NCBI GenBank assembly: GCA_013791935.1
Contig: VMSV01000095.1
Location: forward strand, 1-57,287
Direction: 5' to 3'
Length of the DNA: 57,287 nucleotides
Origin: Desulfobacteraceae bacterium
GTDB lineage: Bacteria > Desulfobacterota > Desulfobacteria > Desulfobacterales > UBA5616
The notes beneath the pieces are model-generated. The model did no database searches, was not told where the DNA came from, and saw only the letters and a program-made list of their open reading frames with translations. The translations under genes and the position numbers were made by a program. Position 1 is the stretch's first letter; every line of letters begins with the position of its first letter. Below are positions 8,450 to 15,526 of the stretch, piece after piece.

Positions 8450-10554
8450 TGAGAAACCGGCCATTCAGGAGAACCCCCGAATACCAAGGGAAAAGACCAA
8501 AATTAAAAGCCGAGGCGGATAAAAGGTTAAAAAGGGTGTTTGAAATCATCGGCATGCCTGAACCCGCGCCTTTTATTCCGGACCCTTTTCAGGTTGAGGC
8601 TGTTGATGCTGCAAGGCGATCCGACTGTCTGGTTACGGCCCCCACAGGCTCCGGAAAAACATGGATCGCCGAGCAGGCCATTTGGGAAGTGTTGGAAAAA
8701 GGCGGAAGGTCCTGGTATGCTTCTCCGTTAAAAGCCCTATCCAACGCAAAGCATCTTGAATTCAGTGATATTTTCGGCCCGGAAAAGGTCGGCATCCTAA
8801 CCGGGGATCGCAAGGAAAATTCTGAAGCGGCCATTGTTGTGGGAACCACCGAAGTTTTACGAAATCAGCTTTATGATGCCATGCATCTGGGGGTTACCCT
8901 TCCCTTTGACTTTGTGGTTCTGGATGAAGCCCACTTTTTAGGCGATGTTGACCGAGGGGTGGTATGGGAGGAAATCATCATCTACCTTCCGGCCCGAATT
9001 CCCCTTCTGCTTTTATCCGCAACCATTGGAAATGCCGATGCGATTTCCCGATGGATCTCCTCCACCCGGCGGAAAGAATGCGTGGTGATCAAGGAAACCC
9101 ATCGACCGGTGCCCCTTTTCCCCATGTTTCTCCATCCTTCAGGAACCCTGTACCCCTTGATGATGGGAAGGGAAACCGGCCCGGATTCAAAGCCTGATGA
9201 TAAAACCCCGAAATCACGAATGGATAAAAAGGTTTCCGACTATCTCCTGAACAAGAGGTCGGTATTTTTTGTTCGGCCCGGAGAGCTTCCGCCTTTCGGG
9301 GAAATCCTCGGGCTTTTGCGAAAATTCAATCTCTTACCCGCGATATTTTTCCTGAAATCAAGGGCGGATTGCGACCGGGCCCTGGATTTATGCAAAGACA
9401 ATGAAATATTGCCTTCGGAGCGAAAGGAAAAATTGAATCTGAGGATCGAAGAACTCTCCCAAAAAAGAGATCATGTTTCCAACCATCGGCACATGGCATC
9501 CCTGAAAAACAATGCAGTGGGAGCCCATCACAGCGGGCACCTTCCCGTCTGGAAGCTGATCCTCGAGCAATTGATGACCGAAGGCTGCCTGGATGCCATT
9601 TTCGCTACATCCACGGTGGCAGCAGGGGTGAATTTTCCAGCCCGTTCCATTGTGATCCTGAATTCCGACCGGTTTAACGGACATGAATTCATGCCCCTGG
9701 ATCCCACGGAATTTCACCAGATGGCGGGCCGGGCCGGGCGAAGAGGAAAGGATAATATCGGTTTTGCCATTATCCTTCCCGGAAAATTCATGGACATTCG
9801 CCATGTGGCCAAACTGACCGTGCTGCCCCCAACGGATATTCAAAGCCAGATTCGCATTAATTTTTCCATGGTACTGAACCTGCTTCTTTCCCATTCACCG
9901 GACCAGATCAAGGATCTCCTCTCCAAATCTTTTGCCTCCTTTCAGCTCATACAAAAGAAGGGACCGGAAAAAGGCGTGGTGGGGACCGAAATTTTTGTGA
10001 AGGACTTTTACCGTCATCTTGAATTTTTACGGGAAAACGGCTTTGTTTCCTCTTCAGGGGAATTAACGGAAGACGGCCTGTGGGCCTCAAAGCTCCGGGT
10101 GGATGAGCCGTTAATGATTGCAGAAGGCTTGAGAAAAGGGGTTTTCCCCTCTGACCCAGCCCTGTTTGCGGCCACGGTTTGTGCCTTTGTCAATGAAGAT
10201 GAAACCGATGATCGGGTGGATTCCGCTTTTCTTCCCAATCGGTTGAAGAAAATTCACGGTAGATTGGTGAAACAATTGGCACCGTTTTCCAACCGGATGA
10301 GGCAGGAGGGGTTTTCCACAAAGCCCCAGTATTTAAGACCCATGGCGACACTCTACGCCTGGGCCACCGGGTATTCCTGGGAAAAAGTGCATTATGTCTC
10401 CAATCTCGGTGAGGGGGATCTGGCCATGCTGATTTTAAGAACTGCGGAAAACTTAAGGCACATGACGGGGCTCAAGGAGCATTTCCCGGACATTGCTCAA
10501 GCCGCAGAAAGTGCGGTGGAATTGATCCTGAAGGAACCGGTGGTGTTTGACTAG
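8449..10554 (+). CDS. Ski2-like DEAH-box helicase
   Basis: 701-residue superfamily 2 helicase. Motif I is T-A-P-T-G-S-G-K-T-W (about residues 61-71), motif II is D-E-A-H (about 159-162), motif III is S-A-T near 190, and motif VI is Q-M-A-G-R-A-G-R-R-G near 423. The V-D-R-G-V-V-W-E-E after DEAH and the M-A-G-R-A-G-R-R-G form are typical of Ski2/Mtr4/HelY-type RNA helicases, not of RecQ or DEAD-box proteins. The C-terminal 250 residues form a helical region as in that family. RNA remodelling or decay is the likely role; a DNA substrate is not excluded. It is cotranscribed with the cooC-like gene (TAATG junction) and is followed by a strong terminator. Confidence 0.85.
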   Translation: MRNRPFRRTPEYQGKRPKLKAEADKRLKRVFEIIGMPEPAPFIPDPFQVEAVDAARRSDCLVTAPTGSGKTWIAEQAIWEVLEKGGRSWYASPLKALSNAKHLEFSDIFGPEKVGILTGDRKENSEAAIVVGTTEVLRNQLYDAMHLGVTLPFDFVVLDEAHFLGDVDRGVVWEEIIIYLPARIPLLLLSATIGNADAISRWISSTRRKECVVIKETHRPVPLFPMFLHPSGTLYPLMMGRETGPDSKPDDKTPKSRMDKKVSDYLLNKRSVFFVRPGELPPFGEILGLLRKFNLLPAIFFLKSRADCDRALDLCKDNEILPSERKEKLNLRIEELSQKRDHVSNHRHMASLKNNAVGAHHSGHLPVWKLILEQLMTEGCLDAIFATSTVAAGVNFPARSIVILNSDRFNGHEFMPLDPTEFHQMAGRAGRRGKDNIGFAIILPGKFMDIRHVAKLTVLPPTDIQSQIRINFSMVLNLLLSHSPDQIKDLLSKSFASFQLIQKKGPEKGVVGTEIFVKDFYRHLEFLRENGFVSSSGELTEDGLWASKLRVDEPLMIAEGLRKGVFPSDPALFAATVCAFVNEDETDDRVDSAFLPNRLKKIHGRLVKQLAPFSNRMRQEGFSTKPQYLRPMATLYAWATGYSWEKVHYVSNLGEGDLAMLILRTAENLRHMTGLKEHFPDIAQAAESAVELILKEPVVFD

Positions 10555-10562
10555 ATTGGGTT

Positions 10563-10610
10563 TAAAAAAAAGCCGGTTGCACCTTTTCATGGGGCAACCG
10601 GCTTTTTTAT
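10563..10610. terminator. Bidirectional intrinsic terminator
   Basis: A 12-bp stem (AAAGCCGGTTGC with its complement at 10594-10605) has a 13-base loop. It is flanked by an A-tract on the left and T-rich sequence on the right. It should end the cooC/helicase transcript on the plus strand and the etf transcript on the minus strand, whose last gene stops at 10629. Confidence 0.88.
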
Positions 10611-10628
10611 TTTAATCTGCCTAAAGCC

Positions 10629-11585
10629 TTACAAGGATTTGATTTTTTCCGTCAAGGCCGGCATGAACTCAAGAATATTGGCCTCAATGCCCACATCCGC
10701 AACCTGGAAAATGGGGGCTTTGGGGTTTTTGTTGACGGCCACGATAAAGGGATTTCCCTTAATTCCGCCCAAGTGCTGGAAGGAACCGCTGATGCCCATG
10801 GCCATGTAGACCTTGGGTTTAACAGTCTGACCTGAAGTTCCCACCTGGCGTGATTTCTCAAGCCATTTGGCATCCACGATGGGGCGTGAGCAGGAAACCA
10901 CGGCGCCAAGGGCATCCGCCAGTTCCTGAGCAATCCCGATATTGTCTTCTTCTTCGATGCCGCGACCCACTGAAACCAGAACGTCGGACTTGGTGATATC
11001 CACATCACCGGCTTCCGCCGCAACCAATTCAAGAAACTTCCGGTTGACATCAAGGCCTGCGGCTTCGCCGGATTTATCAGTAACCTGTCCGCCTGCAGAT
11101 TTGCTTTCGTCCGGAGCAAATGCACCGGGGCGAGCATTGATGATCACGCCATTTGCAATATCGCAAGCCACATGGGTATGGGCCTGGCCGGCGAATTCCT
11201 GACGCACTGCAACCAGGGTATTGCCTTCAACGGCAAAATCGATCACATCCGCCAGAAACGGCGAATCAATTTTGATGGAAAGACCGGGAGAAAGATCCAT
11301 CCCGAAGGTGTCATGGGGGATTAAGACCATTGCATCCGCAGGAAGAATCTTGACCAGAAGCTTTCGAATGACTTCCGCATTGGGGTAGGCCAGGGAGGCA
11401 TTGTCAATTTTCCAAACGGATTTATAGGATGCAGCGATTTCATTGCATAAGGCGTCTAAATTTGTGCCCACCACAATGGCAGTGGCCTCTGCGCCTAATT
11501 TCTTTGCGGCAGCCACGAGTTCCAATGAAGAATCCTCCGCCTTGCCATTTGCATGCTTGATATAAGCAAAAACTTGTCCAGCCAT
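10629..11585 (-). CDS. etfA: Electron transfer flavoprotein, alpha subunit
   Basis: 318 residues. The N-terminal Rossmann-like part is followed by the C-terminal FAD domain, which begins near the G-R-G-I-E-E-E-D-N stretch and contains V-G-T-S-G-Q-T-V-K-P (the FAD/AMP contact), G-I-S-G-S-F-Q-H-L-G-G and V-N-K-N-P-K-A-P-I-F. EtfA with EtfB takes electrons from acyl-CoA dehydrogenases. The etfB stop overlaps the etfA ATG by one base, and AAAGGAGGAA lies seven bases before the ATG. With the membrane oxidoreductase gene immediately upstream, the electrons most likely go to menaquinone. Confidence 0.96.
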   Translation of the reverse strand: MAGQVFAYIKHANGKAEDSSLELVAAAKKLGAEATAIVVGTNLDALCNEIAASYKSVWKIDNASLAYPNAEVIRKLLVKILPADAMVLIPHDTFGMDLSPGLSIKIDSPFLADVIDFAVEGNTLVAVRQEFAGQAHTHVACDIANGVIINARPGAFAPDESKSAGGQVTDKSGEAAGLDVNRKFLELVAAEAGDVDITKSDVLVSVGRGIEEEDNIGIAQELADALGAVVSCSRPIVDAKWLEKSRQVGTSGQTVKPKVYMAMGISGSFQHLGGIKGNPFIVAVNKNPKAPIFQVADVGIEANILEFMPALTEKIKSL

Positions 11586-12370
11586 TATTTTATTCCTCCT
11601 TTGGCCTTTAAGAGTTCAATCAGTTTGTCAATGATCTCCTCGGTGCTTCCGGTAAGCATTTCAGCGCCTTCGCCCATTACCGGCACAAAGTAGTCCTTCC
11701 GGGTGACTTTGGCACCGGCAGCGCCCACGGAACCGGCATCCATACCAAGATCCGATGCGCCCATGGTGGGAATTTCAACCGATGCTACTTTCCGGATACC
11801 GCGAATACCCACATACCGGGGCTCATTGATGCCCGTCTGAATGGACAGAACGCAGGGAAGTGTGATTTCATTCATTTCAATGTTTCCGCCCTCGATTTCC
11901 CGGCCAATTTTGATTTTTTTGTCATCAATAATATCGATTTTATTCACCAAAGAAGCGTAGGGGAGATCCAGCATGGCGGCCAGCATGCCACCCACCTGAC
12001 CGGCACCGTCATCCGCCTGGGCACCGGTTAAAATCAGATCGTATTTGCCTTTCTGAACCGCAGCCTTCAGAATGGAAGAAATCCCTTTTCCATCTGATCC
12101 GTTGAATGCAGCATCGGAAAGGAGCAGCCCGCTATCAGCACCCATGGCCATTTCGCGACGAAGCACTTCTTCGGAGTCTGAATCACCCACGGTAATAACC
12201 GTTACGTTCCCGCCGACCTTGTCCTTGATCTGAATGGCTTCTTCCACGGCATAGTTGTCCCACTCATTGACCGAATAAACGAGATCGCCGCGATCAATGT
12301 CATTGCCCTTGACCTCGATTTCATTTTCTGCGGTGTCGGGAACTCTTTTGACACATACCAAAATCTCCAT
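11585..12370 (-). CDS. etfB: Electron transfer flavoprotein, beta subunit
   Basis: 261 residues. It starts with M-E-I-L-V-C-V-K-R-V-P-D-T, the classic EtfB N-terminus. V-N-E-W-D-N-Y-A-V-E-E-A and D-L-I-L-T-G-A-Q-A-D-D-G-A-G-Q-V-G line the AMP site. The C-terminal K-x-K-G-G tail is the arm that wraps EtfA. The A-D-D-G rather than T-D sequence is common in classical, non-bifurcating types, but sequence alone is not decisive. GGGAGGG precedes the ATG. It is the middle gene of a three-gene minus-strand operon: oxidoreductase, etfB, etfA. Confidence 0.96.
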   Translation of the reverse strand: MEILVCVKRVPDTAENEIEVKGNDIDRGDLVYSVNEWDNYAVEEAIQIKDKVGGNVTVITVGDSDSEEVLRREMAMGADSGLLLSDAAFNGSDGKGISSILKAAVQKGKYDLILTGAQADDGAGQVGGMLAAMLDLPYASLVNKIDIIDDKKIKIGREIEGGNIEMNEITLPCVLSIQTGINEPRYVGIRGIRKVASVEIPTMGASDLGMDAGSVGAAGAKVTRKDYFVPVMGEGAEMLTGSTEEIIDKLIELLKAKGGIK

Positions 12371-12417
12371 AACATCCCTCCCAGGTTAAATAAAAAAAAG
12401 TGTTTATGGTTTTTCGC

Positions 12418-14478
12418 CTATCGAACGATATGCTTTTCAACCAGTTCCGCCAATTCTATGGCTTCCATTTTTCCTTCCATACCTGCCACCTTGATGGCAT
12501 CTTCCATATTGACCAGGCAGAACGGGCAGGCCGTAACAATCACATTGGCTCCCGCAGCTTTGGCCATTTCAACACGCATTACACCCATACGCATTTCTTC
12601 TTCAGGTTCGTAGAAAAGCATCAGGCCACCACCGCCGCAGCAGAAGGATCGATCCCGGCTTTTCAGCATTTCAACCCTTCGAAGACCCGGGATGGCATCC
12701 AATACTTGTCTTGGCTCCTCATAAAGGCTGTTGTGACGCCCCAGATAGCAGGGGTCATGATAGGTGTATATCCTGGAGTCATCTTCAATATTCTTTAATT
12801 TCAAGACTCCGGAATTGATGCTTTTCAGAATGACTTCGCTGATATGTTCCACCGGCGGCAGGTCGTTGTAGTCCTTCTTGAGGGCATTATAAGCATGGGG
12901 GTCTGCAGTTACGATTTTCTTGGCCCCGCTTTCAAGGATCATCTCGGTGTTATGGGATTTAAGATCCTGGAAAAGCATTTCCTCCCCGAAACGCCGTACT
13001 TCATTGCCGGAGTCTTTTTCGTTCTTGCCCAGAATCCCGAAATCAATTCCGGCAGCGGAAAGAATTTTTGCCGTGGCTCGACCAATGTCCTGCATCCGGT
13101 CGTCATAGGATGTGATGCTGTCCACAAAATAAAGGGTTTCCGCGGTTTCGCCGTCTAAAATTTTCACGTTGGTTTCATCGGCAATGGCATCGGTCCACTC
13201 GGCCCTTTTCTTTTCCATTTTGCCCCAGGGATTGCCTCGTTTTTCCAAGGCGCTCAGGGGTTTTTGGAGGGACTGGGGAACGGTTCCTTCATCCACCATA
13301 CCTCGTCTCATATCCACCATTTTGTCGATATATTCAATGCCCAGGGGGCATTCCTGTTCGCAGGCACCGCAAGTGGTGCAGGACCAGATTTCATCCTCCT
13401 CGTAAATATCCCCGATGAGGGGCTCGCTGGGAAGAAAGTCGCCACGAAGGGGGTAATTTTTAAAAATCTTATCCCGGCCTTTGATGCTGATGAACCTGGG
13501 GGACAGGGGGCGTCCGACGGCGTTTGCCGGGCATTGATCCGAGCACCTGCCGCAATCGGCGCAGGTATAAAAATCCAGAAGGTGCTTCCAGGTGAAATCT
13601 TCCAGTTTTTTGACTCCGAAGGATTCAATTTCATCCAGTTTGTCATCGGCGATACCGTAACGAACCGGCTTGATATTCCCTTTTTCCAACCGCATGAACA
13701 GAACGTTGAAAATCGAGGTGATGACGTGGAAATGCTTACCCATGGGAAGAAAGCAAAGAAAAAAGAAGAAGGTGATATCGTGAATATAATAGGAAAGGAG
13801 ATGAATGGCCTGAAGGTTTTCCAGGGGGGTGTGTGAAAAAATGAGTTTCCAGATCCATACAAGGGTCAGGGGTACGATAAACTCCCCGGCCATTCCTTCT
13901 CGGGCCTGGGCTGCCATCTGGGCGGCTTCAAAAGCACTTTCGGACAGCATGAGGGTTGAAATTAGGCCCAGAACAAAAACTGCCTCTGCCGTATGGTCAT
14001 GCCCATATTTTTCCGGAACCGCATATCTTTTGGGTTTCACAACGACCCGGCGGTAGGCTGCCACAACGCAGGCGATAAAAACGCCTGTGGCCGCCATATC
14101 TTTCAGGATGTTATAGACATGCCCCAAGGCCCCGCCCAGGCCGGGAAAAACAAATTCCTCGGAAAGTCCGATGACCACCAGGGAGGTGGATCGTATGCTC
14201 AGAATCAGGAATCCCAAGAAAATTACAATGTGAATCACGCCAGCGGTCATATAGCGGGGTTGACGCCATTGGGCGAGCCAGATTTTAAAGACCTGAAAAA
14301 TCCTTTCCGGCCAACGGTTGAACCTGTCATCAGGCGCGGCCTTCACCAAAGGGGCCAATCTTTTTGCGATGATGTACGCAAAGGCGGCTGCTCCCGCAAC
14401 GGGTATGAGCAATGAAAAGATTATCAAGGGTATCCCAAAAACCGTCGCACTGGCCGGACCGATCAAAACAGTTTCCAT
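12418..14478 (-). CDS. Membrane FeS/CCG-domain ETF:menaquinone oxidoreductase (EMO-like)
   Basis: 686 residues. The first 250 or so form about six transmembrane helices with several His residues, like the cytochrome b subunit NarI. Two ferredoxin-type motifs follow: C-A-D-C-G-R-C-S-D-Q-C-P near residue 307 and C-T-T-C-G-A-C-E-Q-E-C-P near 366. The C-terminus carries heterodisulfide-reductase-like CCG domains. The second is complete (H-D-P-C-Y-L-G, then F-C-C-G-G-G-G near 613, then C-P-F-C near 651); the first lacks the cysteines. This is the layout of the DUF224 oxidoreductases shown to link EtfAB to menaquinone in Geobacter and syntrophs. Its place directly before etfB-etfA supports that role. 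It replaces the flavoprotein ETF-QO. Confidence 0.93.
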   Translation of the reverse strand: METVLIGPASATVFGIPLIIFSLLIPVAGAAAFAYIIAKRLAPLVKAAPDDRFNRWPERIFQVFKIWLAQWRQPRYMTAGVIHIVIFLGFLILSIRSTSLVVIGLSEEFVFPGLGGALGHVYNILKDMAATGVFIACVVAAYRRVVVKPKRYAVPEKYGHDHTAEAVFVLGLISTLMLSESAFEAAQMAAQAREGMAGEFIVPLTLVWIWKLIFSHTPLENLQAIHLLSYYIHDITFFFFLCFLPMGKHFHVITSIFNVLFMRLEKGNIKPVRYGIADDKLDEIESFGVKKLEDFTWKHLLDFYTCADCGRCSDQCPANAVGRPLSPRFISIKGRDKIFKNYPLRGDFLPSEPLIGDIYEEDEIWSCTTCGACEQECPLGIEYIDKMVDMRRGMVDEGTVPQSLQKPLSALEKRGNPWGKMEKKRAEWTDAIADETNVKILDGETAETLYFVDSITSYDDRMQDIGRATAKILSAAGIDFGILGKNEKDSGNEVRRFGEEMLFQDLKSHNTEMILESGAKKIVTADPHAYNALKKDYNDLPPVEHISEVILKSINSGVLKLKNIEDDSRIYTYHDPCYLGRHNSLYEEPRQVLDAIPGLRRVEMLKSRDRSFCCGGGGLMLFYEPEEEMRMGVMRVEMAKAAGANVIVTACPFCLVNMEDAIKVAGMEGKMEAIELAELVEKHIVR

Positions 14479-14661
14479 TTTTAAAGCTTTCCCTCTCTTA
14501 AAGAATTGTCATTTAATTGAAATCACCCATGTAAAACATTTTTATATATAAGGTATGACCACTAACAAACCCTTTTTTTATCGTCAAGAAAAAAATCATT
14601 ACTCCGCATTTTAACCCTCCATGGAAGAGGTCTCATCCGCCTGATCCCTTGGATGGAATAA

Positions 14662-14679
14662 AATGAATGTTTATTCATT
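14662..14679. promoter_or_regulatory. Operator A (TGAAT-N4-ATTCA), EMO-etf side
   Basis: AATGAATGTTTATTCATT has perfect 7-base arms around GTTT. It lies about 185 bp before the oxidoreductase start codon, so it is well placed to repress that operon. The 14-base core is the exact reverse complement of operator C, which strongly suggests one shared DNA-binding protein, most likely the adjacent TetR. Confidence 0.75.
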
Positions 14680-14769
14680 ATACAAAGTAAAGAGGGTCGA
14701 ACCTCCATCCTGGGGATAAAAAGCTCTTTAAGTCCTATTTTTAAGGTTTAATACCATTTTAAAAATTTC

Positions 14770-14796
14770 TTGACAAGGCAATATTGTTCGTAATAA
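14770..14796 (+). promoter_or_regulatory. Promoter for tetR-acyl-CoA dehydrogenase operon
   Basis: A perfect -35 hexamer TTGACA (14770-14775) is followed after 15 bases by TAATAA (14791-14796) as -10. Operator B begins three bases further on, so a bound repressor would cover the transcription start. Confidence 0.6.
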
Positions 14797-14798
14797 AA

Positions 14799-14814
14799 AT
14801 GAATATCAATTCAT
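14799..14814. promoter_or_regulatory. Operator B (TGAAT-N4-ATTCA), overlapping the tetR transcription start
   Basis: ATGAATATCAATTCAT has 6-base perfect arms around ATCA. The placement just after the -10 element is typical of autorepression by a TetR-family protein. Confidence 0.75.
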
Positions 14815-14878
14815 AATGATATGGATGAGAAATAAAAGGACCACCTTATTTCTTAATTGTAAGCTTTAAACACGCAAA

Positions 14879-14892
14879 TGAATAAACATTCA
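14879..14892. promoter_or_regulatory. Operator C (TGAAT-N4-ATTCA), just before the tetR start codon
   Basis: TGAATAAACATTCA, with arms of five bases, ends four bases before the ATG. It occupies the place where a ribosome-binding site would be expected, and none is visible. Its core is the exact reverse complement of operator A. Confidence 0.7.
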
Positions 14893-14896
14893 GTTC

Positions 14897-15496
14897 ATGG
14901 AAAATAATACGGATAAAAAATCACGAATTCTACAAGCCGCAGGCCAGGTGTTCGCTCAAAACGGATTTTCCCAGTCCACCATCGCCATGATTGCAAAAAA
15001 TGCCGGCGTGGCGGACGGCACCATCTATTTGTACTTTAAAAATAAGGAAGAGCTTCTCACCCGTTTTTTTGAAAACAAAATGCGGCTGATTTTTGATCGA
15101 TTCCTTGAAACGGTCTCCGGCGCCAATTCCGCCGAAGAGAAGCTCCGCAACCTGATACGCACGCATTTTGTAGAATTTCAGAAAGATAAGGATATGGCCG
15201 TGCTGTACCAGGTGGAAACCCACAGCAATGTCCGCCTGGCGGAAGATCAGATCCGGGAAATGTCCAAAATGTATATGGATCTTATTTCCCTCATCGTGGA
15301 GCAGGGCCAGGAGCAGGGACTGATTCGAAAGGATCTTTACCTGAGTCTGGTGAAGCGCATGATCATCGGATCCCTGGATGAAGTCATCAATACCTGGATC
15401 CATTCGGAAGGAAAATATGACCTGGTTTCCATGGCCGACCCCTTGGTCGACCTGATATTAAACGGTATCGGAAATCATTTAAGATCCGATGCCTGA
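14897..15496 (+). CDS. TetR-family regulator of the fatty-acid/ETF genes
   Basis: 199 residues. The N-terminal 50 residues form the TetR helix-turn-helix: I-L-Q-A-A-G-Q-V-F-A-Q-N-G-F-x-x-S-T-I-A-M-I-A, then A-G-V-A-D-G-T-I-Y-L-Y-F-K-N-K-E-E-L-L. The rest is an all-helical ligand and dimer domain, of the kind that in FadR-type members binds acyl-CoA. It is followed after 30 bp by an acyl-CoA dehydrogenase and is divergent from the EMO-etf operon. Three matching dyads lie in the shared upstream region. I infer repression relieved by an acyl-CoA; the ligand is not known. Confidence 0.9.
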   Translation: MENNTDKKSRILQAAGQVFAQNGFSQSTIAMIAKNAGVADGTIYLYFKNKEELLTRFFENKMRLIFDRFLETVSGANSAEEKLRNLIRTHFVEFQKDKDMAVLYQVETHSNVRLAEDQIREMSKMYMDLISLIVEQGQEQGLIRKDLYLSLVKRMIIGSLDEVINTWIHSEGKYDLVSMADPLVDLILNGIGNHLRSDA

Positions 15497-15526
15497 TAGA
15501 GGATTGAGAAAAAAGGAGTAAGCACA

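Larger units (their letters stand above)
14479..14896. other. Divergent regulatory region between the EMO-etf operon and tetR
   Basis: 418 bp, strongly AT-rich. It contains three copies of a TGAAT-N4-ATTCA dyad (listed separately), one good plus-strand promoter, and AT-rich minus-strand sequence near 14543-14565 (TATATAA on the minus strand) that could be the -10 of the EMO operon. No coding sequence was recognised. Confidence 0.6.

Noticed and set aside
14543-14565. TATATAA on the minus strand as the EMO-etf promoter -10
   Set aside because: No -35 element at normal spacing is convincing (TTGTTA with 14-17 bases is the best), so it is not listed as a separate promoter.
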